64,000 nt of DNA from Limnoperna fortunei (lineage: Eukaryota; Mollusca; Bivalvia; Mytilida; Modiolidae): contig OX104112.1 in the NCBI GenBank assembly GCA_944474755.1, positions 52,774,774 to 52,838,773 of the forward strand, written 5' to 3'. The position numbers and the translations under genes are program-made. Positions within the stretch are counted from its first letter, which is position 1. The number at the start of each line of letters is the position of its first letter. The notes below the pieces were generated by a model. The model was not told the DNA's origin. It worked only from the letters and a program-made list of their open reading frames with translations, and made no database searches. Shown piece after piece: positions 22,631-33,454 of this stretch.

Positions 22631-24032
22631 TTTTTAATTATCTGCAAAGCTATAGAAGCCCAGAACGAGAACCTTTCCAGCGTAACTTTTAGACATGACC
22701 TGTACTTTTCTATTCTGATATCAATGACTCGTTTTATCTTTTACAGCGGATATTTATTTGCTTCCAATCATGATATTAAAGTTTTAGTCGCATGTAAATA
22801 GGGTTTAACCTTGCGATCTACTGGGTCCAGTTGTTTAATGTTTTGGTATCGAAAGTTTATACGCTTTATAATTAGTGATACATGTATATATTTTGTTTTA
22901 CAATGTCATTGTCAACACATGACTTCAAAGAAAACATTTTAACATTACCCAGAACACGCTCGTTATGCAAAAATTGCTAGTTTTTCTGTCACAAGTCTTG
23001 TGTAGTTACTGGGAACTCTTTCTAGACCCTACGATATATCTTAAATGTCGCGTACAATCTAAGTCTAAAAAACATCACATAAATTGTTTAGATTTACGAA
23101 AATGTAAATTAGGTTACAACAGACACAGTAGAAATGTAAGCACTATAATTAGTGCCCTTTTAACATTCGACAAACTTTGGTTTATAACATGACTTCAATT
23201 ATACAAAGTATTTGTAGAGGAACTTCAACTGTTGGCTGATATTAATCTCTATTTTGCAACTAGTTTTTCGTACAATGCCAATATTAAATATCAATTCCGA
23301 CTCAAAAAGATACTTAAAGTCAACCAAAACACACTCAAGATACGAGTATTTGTTCAATCAAATCAATTTGTTTTTAAATTAACGCATTTTCGTGAACTAA
23401 ATGTATGATCTGTATTTTTAATGTCTATTAGTGCCTTATTCTGAATTAATCCAAACCTGCTGCTCATTACGAACCAGTATATTGGTCTGATCTAAATATA
23501 AAACAGATATTGACTCGATCCGTGACAACAGGTGTTTCGTTTGAATCGTGAACTGAACTGTTTCGGATAGGCACACATAATAATAAGGTTACGAAAGAAG
23601 TTGTGCAAAAGGTACATAACAGCCTGATTTTCATAAGGTTGTACGCATTTATTTGCTTGTGTATTAGTTATAATGGCTTATCGCAACCTTTTATATAAGA
23701 GTTGTTCTGTTTTCTCTCAATATACTGCTGCAATATACAATGTACAAATTTATATAATATTTTGTTCGCAGACCACCTTATGTAATAATTTTTTTTTTGT
23801 TTTTATTACGACTGTCCAGCGCAATTACACTTAATTGAGTTTAAACTGTCAAATTCGACGAAGTTTCTATACATGAAGGGAGACAGCTTTTTGCCGCTAT
23901 ACACTCCCAATTTTTCAAAGACAACGCTGACGATAAAACTGATGATTATTGATATTGATAATGATAAAGACATTACACATTGCGTTAACTGAAAATGATG
24001 GAAATATCTCTTAAACTAAATTCTTCTTGTGC
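22631..24032. other. No gene recognised
   Basis: AT-rich; a 75-codon frame at 22965 has no family signature. The sequence directly precedes a C1q exon fragment. Confidence 0.5.
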
Positions 24033-24135
24033 AGCATAATAACGGAGATCAAGTGTGGATTCGTCTATTCTTCAAAATTCTTCACTGTCGACAATGCTGC
24101 CAAACGTTCGTTCACTGGAATGTTGGTTCTTTCTG
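24033..24135 (+). pseudogene. C1q domain, 3' exon fragment
   Basis: The end of a C1q exon is readable as NGDQVWIR and, after a one-base shift, FTVDNAAKRSFTGMLVL. These match the GDHVWIQ and SFTGMLI blocks of the intact genes in position and order. The rest of the domain is not found upstream. It is the fifth C1q trace in the cluster. Confidence 0.75.
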
Positions 24136-24777
24136 TAATATTACGGTACTAACGTAAATTTATCTTGGATGATTACCAATATGTTTGGTTTAGCATCAAA
24201 CACACTAAATATTGATGGTGAAACTATTTATTTTGACATATATACATGAAGCACCTTTAAAAGATTCTATTTACCTTATTATAAACAAAATCCAATGGAA
24301 CAAATTATTCCACGATAACACGTCCATATTTTATACAATGTCGCTAATTTTTACATATAACTAAACAAATCGTTCTTGACTTTAGCCAAGGGAATAGTAC
24401 ATCAAAAGTTATCAACAAAAGCTTGTCTGCTTTCGTTACGTTCTATGGTATTCGTACATACCGCGAAAATTTTCCCGCCTAAACCACAAACGATATTGTT
24501 CGAAAGGCTTCGAACAGACAACAATTTTCTCCTCATAGTCTCGATCATCCAGACGATTTAATTACAATTGTGCGTCTGAATTCAACTCTTTATTGAGCTC
24601 GTTATCATTATGCCGGATAATGGGCGAACGTTTTTGATTGGATGATATTTGTATTGTCTAAAAAATTACTTCCGTTTGTATCAAGGAGTGTGTAAAAAAT
24701 TGTACCAAAGTTTACATTTAAATATTTTTTTAATATTACTGTATCAAATAATTAAACAAATATTATTGTTATGCATA

Positions 24778-25217
24778 ATCAAGAGAGAATCATACTGTGA
24801 CGTCATGTTATAAGTAAAGCCATGTTTGCATGGTTTTCCTGGTCTAAAAATAGGGCCTTAAAAGTAGAATTATTGTTTTGTCTCCAATTATTGGTAGCAA
24901 AATTACAAGTTGATCCCAGATGCAATTATATATGCGTCTGGGTTATCAAGACTATGCTGCTCATAGCTTGCATGTTCGTTCGAATTTAGATCAAAATTTA
25001 TTACGGAAAATTGGCCTATAGAAGTGAGCAGAACTACCGCATTTCTAATCTCTGATTAACTGTGAAAAATACCGAAGAAGCATACGGTCGACAAAATGTG
25101 ATTTCGCATGCAAAAAACCTCAAACAAAACACGTTGACTTGAAGTATAATTCAAAATAAGAATGAAAAAATGTCTTTGTGAAACTAAAAGTGCATTATTT
25201 ATAGGATAATTATTTTT
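24778..25217 (+). repeat. Composite repeat R, partial copy
   Basis: Shares about 400 bases with 26270-26662, including GTGACGTCATGTTATAAGTA, CCAATTATTGGTAGCAAAAT and GATCCCAGATGCAATTATAT. It stops at TTATAGGATAATTA where the other copy continues into a palindromic end. Small indels separate the copies. Confidence 0.85.
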
Positions 25218-26269
25218 TAATTGCTAGCTATTAAACTCTTTTTTTTTTGATATTTGAAAACTGTCTTATTATTCAAAATTTAATATATCATGTGCATATC
25301 CTCACATTTCTACTAGTTTTTACAATAACACTACCACTTTCTTTAGTTCTTTATACACTGGCATTGTAAATTTCGCAGTCACGATACAATCTTGTGTTGA
25401 TTATAGGTACGCGCAAATATTAACAGATTTTTGTCATTGATAAATGGAGGAATCAAAATTTAAAATGTTAAACGCTGTAGTCTGTATGCTTGAAAGCAAA
25501 ATTAAATTAAGTTTTCGATGTTAACGTAGTTTACATTCTTTTGAAATGTGATAAGCGTTAACTATATACTTTTGTGTAGTATTTGGTAAACTCGGTTTTT
25601 TGTGCTCTTTGTGATGTATTTAAGTTTGAAACTTTCCATAACGAAAATTGCATCGCTACACTCTCGCACGAATGTACTGTGTCAATCACAATATGAAACT
25701 ATATTTTTATAAAGCTAATAAGGCTGATTGTCTAGAGTGCTGGACATTATGCAGGCGAATGCATGCCATGGTGTCTCAACGTTGTTGAATTTGAATCCAG
25801 CTGATGGTAAGCAAAAATTTTACTATATTAAAATCTAATTCAAACAGTGTTGGTTTAATTTTTAAAAGTATTTGGTGTCGAAACTGTATATATGATGATT
25901 TAGAAATCCTCTTGACATATAAATTTCATGGTCGTTCATTCGTCAATATTTATAAAATATAATTATACGATAACGGATACATTAAAGCAAATGTGTTTAT
26001 AAGATCCTGTATATAAAGTTCTGAAACAGACTATCTGTAACAGCTCTGGTTCAAGTTTCTTAACCTGAATAGAATGATATCGTCTTTCTACACCAAAACG
26101 TCAGCATGCTCAAAGTTTTCAAATATTTCAACTCAAGCATTGTTTTCATACGTTACAAATAAATTTAAAATTGATAAAAGTCTTTAAAATATTTGCAAAT
26201 CATATCTCCTTCATGTCCTACGAATATATGCTCATTACAGTGTATCGCTTCAATCAGCAATTTTAACAA
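25218..26269. other. No gene recognised between the two R copies
   Basis: AT-rich. A weak tRNA-like B-box pattern near 25785 (GTTGAATTTGAATCC) may be an old SINE trace. Confidence 0.4.
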
Positions 26270-27014
26270 AAAGAGAATCGTATTGTGACGTCATGTTATA
26301 AGTAAACCCATGTTTGCATGGTTTTCCTGGTCTACAAAATAGGGCCCTAAAAGTAGAATTATTGTTTTGTCTCCAATTATTGGTAGCAAAATTACAACAA
26401 GTTGATCCCAGATGCAATTATATATGCGTCTGGGTGATCAAGCTCCTAGCTTGCATGTTCGTTCTAATTTAGATCAAAATTTATTAAGAAAATCGGCCTA
26501 TAAAAATGAGCAGAACTACCGCATTTCCAATCTCTGATTAACTGTGAAAAATACCGACGAAGCATACGTTTGACAAAACGTGATTTCGCATGCAAAAAAC
26601 CTCAAACAAAACACGTTGACTTTGTGAAACTAAAAGTGCATTATTTATAGGATAATTAATTAGGCGGAGTGAATATCGTGCTGCATAAAGCATCAGATTA
26701 AACTCGTACGCGGAACAAGTTCCGCGAACTCGTTTAATCAGATGCGTTATGCGGCACTCGTGATCATATTTTGGATATTCACGATGCCCAATTGTTTATC
26801 CTATTTATTATATAGACCAAAATTGTTTTCGTAAAATTTTAATGCTTAATCCTAAATTTTATGAACGGCGGATGAATATCTGTATAGTACAAAACCAACT
26901 GCAAATTTTGGCGGGAAAAAACTCGACAGTGAAAATAAACGATAATTTTCACATTGATTTACCGTGATTTCTGTCACTCGGAAAATTCGATATTTCATCT
27001 CTATCTATATAATA
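26270..27014 (+). mobile_element. Composite repeat R with foldback end, longest copy
   Basis: The left part matches 24778-25217. The right part (from 26650) opens with a large imperfect palindrome around CGCGGAAC-AA-GTTCCGCG (centre about 26718). Arms reach AGGATAATTAATT on the left and ATTGTTTATCCT on the right (26802). A tail then runs to about 27014. The palindrome and tail recur inverted at 39722-40086. No ORF. Confidence 0.8.
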
Positions 27015-27790
27015 ATGTTTGTTACATGTATACATGCTACAGAAGTACTAATGAATTGTAGTTATGGTCTCAAACGAATGTTGTTATTAAATACAACAAC
27101 TATACATATTTTATTACAATACAGTACATAAGGTTTCAGTAGCTCGTAAACGGAAATTCTCGAGTCCTTTAGTGACTGATTTTGAATCCCATGTTACGCT
27201 GAATATGAAGCCATCTGATTAAAATACAATATTTTAGTTGCTCAAGCAGTGTAAGGTCTATAACAACCATCTGAGATTGACCATTTAATATGAATATTAT
27301 CCGATATAAAATGTAGCCACCAGCAAAAATGTAACCGATAAAACTTTGTCAATTATCTTCACTTCGTTTTATTGATGACAATGCTACGATGAATCTTTTT
27401 GTTAAATGACAAAGAGATGCAAAATAATAACTTTATCAATGATACAAAAAGGATTACCTGTAAAACGATGTCGGTTGTTAGAACTCGGACGGTGCGACCA
27501 TAACCAAAAGGGGGGGGCAAGTATCTAACCATATATCAGAATGATGCAAACTTTGTCGCTAAGGCTTTAAACTTTGCGTTAAATCATGCATGTTCACATA
27601 CAAAAACTGTTTTATATTATTCTCAAATTGATTATCTGTTCTAACGACTCGATAATGTTACTTTCAGTAAGTCTAACACAATTTGCCTCATGTATTGTTT
27701 TTAAACAACACCTTGTTCGTAGGTTAGTTTTCTTAGGTACTTAGTTAACTATAGACTTGGTTCCGGGAAGGGTTTGCAAGATTCGACCTT
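27015..27790. other. No gene recognised
   Basis: AT-rich with a run of nine G at 27512-27520. Nothing codes. Confidence 0.5.
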
Positions 27791-27880
27791 TAGAGCTGCT
27801 CATGTTGTCCTCTGGTTGTGAATTAAGGAGACAAGACGGTCTCTTTAATCCGCTACCAGAGGACAACATGGGCAGCTCTA
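27791..27880 (+). other. Near-perfect 90-nt hairpin
   Basis: TAGAGCTGCTCATG (27791) and CATGGGCAGCTCTA (to 27880) are ends of 26-base arms that match at 25 of 26 positions. The 38-base loop also contains a second pairing, ATTAAGGAGAC with GTCTCTTTAAT. A 73-codon frame crosses it but shows no domain. It could be a small-RNA precursor or a small foldback element. Confidence 0.7.
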
Positions 27881-28084
27881 TAGGTGTAGATTATTCTATG
27901 CTATATACAGAAATCCATACCAAGGATCTTAGTGCAGAAGTAGTTTATAGATTGAACGATTTAGAACCCATTGACTGAATTCAAAAACAGTCAGCGCACT
28001 ATTGCAACAAAAGGCAAAATTTTAGTACACAGTAATCTCTAAAAACGTTTTGATTGGCTGTCAAAATTAAGCTCCAATTTGGTC

Positions 28085-28170
28085 ATCCAGTTGTTTGTTT
28101 GTTTTTTTACTGTTCTCGTCTTAAATATAGTTGTAATACTGCTTTCAAAACGTTAAGCAGCTATAATCAA
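28085..28170 (+). repeat. Degenerate SINE tail
   Basis: CTGTTCTCGTCTTAAATATA and AAAACGTTAAGCAGCTATAA resemble the tail seen at 41050-41135 (TCTCGTTCTGAATATAGCTG, CTGGACGTAAAGCAAATA). Head and core are not visible. Confidence 0.4.
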
Positions 28171-29496
28171 TTATTTCTATACAGCCGAATGACGAATGTT
28201 TACTTTATATTAATCAATATATTGTGATTTATTACGTACTGTCAAACTTAAAATCTTCTCAATATGACACAACTTATTAATTCGACATAAACAATCATTA
28301 CTTGTTTTCACGACAAAAACGTTGTTACTCGAGATTAGAGTGAAAACCAGATTTGATACACATATATTTATTCATGTAACTTTCCTTTGTGCGGACGTAT
28401 GTAGTCCGAAAATCCTCTGCCGTCCAATGATTATTTTGCGTGGAACATCAGAGAGCTCTCCATAGAAAAAAAAGCGGATTTTGCGACATTGGTCTGGGTC
28501 GGCACATTTTACAATCTTGTGTGGTCTCAGCTATATATAAATCGCTTATCTATATATTGTTCTCAAGCAAATAATCTTCTTAAGTCCAATCAAGACAATT
28601 TTAATCCATTTCTAAGCTCAAAAATGCATAGTGAAGGTTGGATATTTGCCTGAATTAACTATGTTTAAAATTGATCAGTTGACGGTTAACGTTATCCAAG
28701 CAATATTTCAGTCTTATTCAGGACTGGGACATGCGTCAAGAGATAAGAATTAGGAATCAGTTGAATGGATGTGTCAATAATAGGAATACATTTTGCCACT
28801 TTATGAAACGATAGATAGAATAGAAACATTTACCTGTTCACCGAAAACATCTATTACACACAAGTTTCATGAAAATGTGCTTTCAGGTTTCTCATGTGGG
28901 ATGCCTAGTATCTCGACCGAAACCCTTAAATACCGACCGATACGCATGCATATCATATTTAAAATAATTACAATAAAAATAACTCAAAACATAAATTCAT
29001 GCATTTCAGCAATATTTTAGCTAGTAATGGTGTCAACTTTTTATTGGGGAACGAAGCCGAAGTACCTGGTGAGAACCAATGCTCTCTGACTGAAAACTGG
29101 AACTGTATTGTCAACCTCAACTAAGCACAGGACATGAATGTTTCTAGTAAGATAAAATGATGGCCGAAAAGTTGAGAACGCATAAATTTGCGCCTTTTCG
29201 CCTTGTTTTTAGTTTCACATCTCTCCTAACTTCAATTCCTGGGTACGCCCCTTGCGTCTGCTGCTTCATTTAAACGAGATGTTGATCATATGTATAGTTC
29301 TCTATTGCGTGACAAGAGAGTTCATTTTTTGTGGGAACGAAGACGGAGTATCCGATGAAAACCCTTAATTTTTGGCAGTATTGTCTCAAAAGATAACCGC
29401 TATTGTTGCAAAGTTACTTCCAACAAGCTAGTTTTTAAAATTTATCATAACAAAAAAAAGAGATGCTTCGGTGGTTGATAAGTAGTTAACATCGCT
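28171..29496. other. No gene recognised
   Basis: Two short frames show no signature. GGGGAACGAAGCCGAAGTA (29045) and GTGGGAACGAAGACGGAGTA (29332) are alike and may be remnants of one repeat. Confidence 0.45.
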
Positions 29497-29657
29497 GCCA
29501 AACAACTAATAGAAAAAAATTCTTATTTCGTTTGAACGGTTTATTAAATCGTTTCAACGATTTATTAAATTGTTTCAACGATTTATTTAATAAACTGTTC
29601 AAACGATTTAATAAACCGTTCAAACGAAATAAGATTTTTTTTTATTAGTTGTTTGGC
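29497..29657. repeat. 161-bp foldback (long inverted repeat)
   Basis: GCCAAACAACTAATAG on the left (29497) is answered by the inverse at the right end (29657). Arms of roughly 75 bases pair almost throughout, with TTATTTCGTTTGAACGG on the left and CCGTTCAAACGAAATAA on the right. Inside each arm is a shorter repeat of TTATTAAA plus GTTTCAACGA or GTTTGAAC. The gene at 29875 begins 218 bases downstream. Confidence 0.9.
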
Positions 29658-29810
29658 ACGAATAAGCCGTCGTAAAATACTGCAGCATGCAAGAAGTCGT
29701 AATATTGTATAACACTTTTCTAAATAAATTACAAGAAACACGAAATTCTCACGCTTCTTATCTACTGTATAACATCTGGCAAGCCAAGTCACGTCTCCGG
29801 CTTAACATTA

Positions 29811-29820
29811 TATATATAAA
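29811..29820 (+). promoter_or_regulatory. TATA box of the first intact C1q gene
   Basis: TATATATAAA lies 55 bases before the start codon, leaving room for a short 5' UTR. Position fits; function is inferred. Confidence 0.45.
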
Positions 29821-29874
29821 ACTGTTGTTTCTGCATCAACAAAGCTAAAGTAGCTCGTTTTGATTAATGCTACA

Positions 29875-31317
29875 ATGTTGCTTGTTTGGATATTTCGCGC
29901 TGTATTGTTATTTGTATTTTTCAAGTGTTTTGAATCGAAGTCAATTAATAGTTCGACCGAAGAACAACTGTCTACTGCTACATTGAAACATGAATTAAAT
30001 ATTCTAAGAGATCGGATTGATAATCTTACAAACATGTACGAGAAAGGTAAATATATGTTATATGTCGTTAATTATTTATTCGATCTAAATAAGATTGATG
30101 TTCGGAATATTTCACGTGGCACTCTCCTTCATCTTTAATTGCCTCATCCATATGTGATGTGCACTGTATCTGTATATACATATACAATATATACAATCGT
30201 GTTGGATGCGATCGGGTTATATTCCTTAATTAGAATGACCTACGTTTTGTATTCCATTCCCAGGGTTTATTCTGCGAAAATGGGGCAAGTAACGAATTAA
30301 AACTGATGACTAGAACTTCATGATCAATGTTGTTTTTTTTTCATTGTTGAAACGGACCAACTTTGAGTTCTGTTAATGAGATCCTCAGCCAATACTCCAA
30401 AACTTTATCTACTTATTTGTCAACACCGTTGTTGTGAGTTCGAGCCTTAATTCTGGTTTGGCGCTGTAAACTATAACTAATATCAAAATGAATTGTTAGT
30501 TTTTCCTTCGTCAAGCGGGAGTGTCATTATGTCTAAGGATTCCTTGCTAGATGATATGATACGGTATATCCTAAAATTTTCAGAAGGTCGCATAAAACCT
30601 CATGCAAACAAAAAGTGTAATGATTAAACCTTGATCTTTAAACATGTATATCCAGTTTTAAAATACAAAGCAGTGTAACCATTTCTAGCTCTTATTTTGT
30701 GTCAGAAAAACAAAATGGCGATTTCACAAGCCATAAGAGCACAATGTCTTCACACTAGTGCGTGTAAATAAGTTAATATTTTTTCTATTTTTGACTTTGT
30801 GAAAGATATTTATTTAAATATATCTTATAATATATTTGGTAATACAATGATTAATTATGGTCCTTGAATGGTTGATTTTTCTGTCATTTTAGATAAGGCA
30901 AATGAGAAGAAAGTTGTATTATTTTTTGTGCGACTGTCTTCTTCACCAATAACGCTGACACAATATTCTATTGTTAAATTTGATGAAGTCGTTATCAATG
31001 ATGGAAACCACTTCAATGCTGGAGATGGCGTTTTTGTTGCACCAATGTCGGGAACATACCAGTTCACATGGACGACTATAACCACTACGGGCAATAGAAT
31101 TGAAACAGAACTAAGGGTTGACAACGTCGTCAAGGAAAGGTCCTACGTGTCTGCTGGTTCCGGAGGGGGGTATATTTCTGCAACCAAGGTGGCTTTGTGT
31201 TCGGTAAAAAAGGGTGATCACGTGTGGATTCAAACGGGTGGTAATTTTGCTGACAGTTATTTTACCAGACCATACTCGGCTGGAAGTTCGTTCACCGGTA
31301 TGCTGATTCAGTATTGA
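29875..31317 (+). CDS. C1q-domain secreted protein, two exons (intact)
   Basis: Exon 1 is 29875-30046 and exon 2 is 30893-31317 (intron 846 bases; donor AAAG/GTAAAT, acceptor CATTTTAG/AT). The join keeps frame and gives 198 residues. Residues 1-21 (MLLVWIFRAVLLFVFFKCF) form a signal peptide. Residues about 27-57 form a short coiled coil (EEQLSTATLKHELNILRD). From about 58 to the end is a C1q domain with FFVRLSSS, IVKFDEVVIND, GDGVFVAPMSGTYQFTW, TKVALCSVKKGDHVWIQ and SSFTGMLIQY. In this family the C1q domain forms trimers and binds microbial or other ligands outside the cell; bivalves carry many such genes. The start was chosen for the signal peptide. The intron and 3' flank match those of the gene at 49810. 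Confidence 0.92.
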
Positions 31318-31899
31318 CTTATGACACAACACAACTCAGTGAATAACAGTTCTGTATGGTACACTGACGAAAATGTTTTTGACTGCATTTTAATATTAAC
31401 GTATGTCAATATTAACGTGTATATTTTGATATTGTGATTAAATTTGTTTTAAAAAAGCCTGACTTTATTGGAATATAAAACAAATATTTACATTTCAGTA
31501 AATTAAATAATTTCAAGGACATGTTTGTGTGATGCATTACTGAAACATCTATTAATAAGTGTGAAAGTCCAGAAAAGGCTAAAAAACAAGTTAATTACTG
31601 ATATTCAACGCGTATTATGCAATTTCCAGCCACACTAAGGATTAACATCGTATGTACAGCTGCAATTGACTGTCTTTTGGTCTAAACTACCAATTTTTGC
31701 TGAATATGTACATGCTGAACATGGCCAGGGCCAAAGAAGTGTATCCTGACTCCGCGACAGTCAGTAAAATTTTGCGCTTCAGGCGAGCACACTACTAATA
31801 ACGCCATTGGCTATCAAAACGAAAAACTGTATATCGACACAAAATTACTAGTTAATAGTAAAGGTTTTCAATGTAATTTGTGCAGTTCGATACAAGCAC
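31318..31899. other. 3' flank of C1q gene, no further gene
   Basis: Contains AATAACAG, AATATAAAAC and similar weak polyadenylation-like words but no clear single site. The short repeat GTATGTCAATATTAACGTGTA here resembles the sequence after the stop of the gene at 49810. Confidence 0.5.
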
Positions 31900-32470
31900 A
31901 CCTGAAGAAATAAACCACAGTTAACATTATTATATAATAGGTTCCGTTTTATATTTGTAGTTTTGTAGTTGTTCACTAGCAATATGCGTAACTATATAAT
32001 ATAAGACATTGAGTAATGTGTAGGTTTTATATCCATGCTAAGAAAACTGGCAAAGAAACCAACCGACCACACAACAAGAACCGAAAGTCAATGAACGATT
32101 ACAAAATCCGGATTTAGACAAACAAATGCAACAGGAAACAAAAACTAAAACACAAAACAGAAAAAGAGTATTCGAATCAATTAAAACCTTGGGTGCAATC
32201 GGGTGCTTCGGAAGAGTAAGCATTACCTGCCTCTTATTAAACACCCATCGAGGTACTTACTCATTGTCATGCCTAGAAAAAAGGTCAAATTTAGAAATAA
32301 AAAAGACTACCTATGTCCGATCGTAATTGATAGATGGATTTCCGATAACGATAAATTACTTCATGGTGACGTCCATAGAAATCCTGTAGGGATAATGTTA
32401 GCCAAGATACAACAAACCCTTGTTTGAGTAGATTAGTAATCAACAGCAGTGACAAGACCTTACCCTGGAT
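31900..32470. repeat. Downstream flank shared with the second C1q gene
   Basis: Matches 52940-53215 in order: ATTATTATATAA, CGGTTCTGTTTTATAT-like text, ACAACAAGA(A/G)CCG, GGTGC(A)(A)TCGGGTGCTTC, GAGTAAGCA, TACCTGCCTCT and ATTAAACAC. It supports duplication of a block that includes the C1q gene. The frames in it are not conserved as protein. Confidence 0.7.
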
Positions 32471-32825
32471 AATTGAAAAACCACGCAAAACACAAATATT
32501 AAATATTATTTAATTTATGATACATGCTCTTTTTGTGTAATAGGTCTTAGTCCCATGTGCGCTCCGATTTAAAAAAGGGACTAGTAAGACGATTGGGAAC
32601 TTAAGTGGTCATAGCTTCTTAATAAAAATTTACGTACGTACCTATACTGATGTCGACTCCGAATAAATAATTTTTTAAATAATTAATTCAACAGATAGTT
32701 TGCAATTTCAGCTTAATAAAAAAAATTGATAGGCGTATAAATCTTGAATACTAGAGCCATCATAAGATTGTTTCCCGTGCGCAACGCACAGAGCTGTGAA
32801 GGAACCCTGTACGTTAGTGAAGACC

Positions 32826-33240
32826 TTAATCATGTCTGTCCGTAAACACAGTGGGTAACGTATTCAGAAGAGTGCCATAATTCTTGCACGACAAGGCGTC
32901 TTTTGTAAATTTCGAAATCGTGAATAATAGAGTCATCCTGAGATGGTTCCCATTGCGCGACCTACAGAGCTGTCCAGTTGGCGAATAAGGGAGGGGGTAA
33001 TCATGTCTGTCCGTAAACACAGTGTGTAACGTATTTAGAAGAGTACCTTGATTCTTGCGCGATAAGGCGTCTTTTGTACATTTCGAAATCTTGAATACTA
33101 GAGCCATCCTGAGATGGTTCCCCGTGCACGACCTACAGAGCTGTCCAGGTGGCGAATAGTGGATGGGTTAATCATGTCTGTCCATAAACACAGTGGGTAA
33201 CGTATTTAAAAGAGTACCATGAATCCTGAACTATAAGGCG
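32826..33240. repeat. Tandem repeat, about 170-bp unit, three copies
   Basis: ATCATGTCTGTCCGTAAACA recurs at about 32831, 33000 and 33172 (variant CCATAAACA). Each unit continues CAGTGGGTAACGTATT, AGAGT(A/G)CC and AAGGCGTCTTTTGTA. A diverged single unit occurs at 54765-54990. The minus-strand frame 32826-33107 is two repeats of this unit read as protein and is not a gene. Confidence 0.9.
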
Positions 33241-33430
33241 TCTTTTGTAGATGTCGAAAAAAGAAGGTTTATTGTAGCCATTACAAAAGTCTAAATTCTC
33301 TCCAGTGGCAGTTAAAATGTCTTGTTCCCGTTGGTTCATCATTTCCCCAATTGATATTTTTTTATAAACTTGTTCTCGTCTTGGTTGTTGCTGACATATT
33401 GCTCCCTAGATGTCGATCAATCAATTAAGC
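33241..33430 (+). repeat. SINE-like tail following the tandem repeat
   Basis: TTTATTGTAGCCATTACAAAAG, CCAGTGGC(A)GT(T/C)AAAAT and AACTTGTTCTCGTCTTGG are shared with 54975-55110. Ends near an (ATCA)-type tail. The two places therefore carry the same dispersed repeat. Confidence 0.6.
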
Positions 33431-33454
33431 AAGACATCAATCAGTCACAATTTG

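Noticed and set aside
25730..25800. Possible tRNA-like sequence
   Set aside because: Only a weak B-box pattern; no cloverleaf can be drawn.
30360..30480. Possible SINE head in the first C1q intron (GTTGTGAGTTCGAGCC)
   Set aside because: Too diverged to define; the region aligns with the intron of the second C1q gene instead.
32826..33107. Minus-strand 93-codon frame with internal repeats
   Set aside because: The protein repeat simply mirrors the 170-bp DNA repeat.
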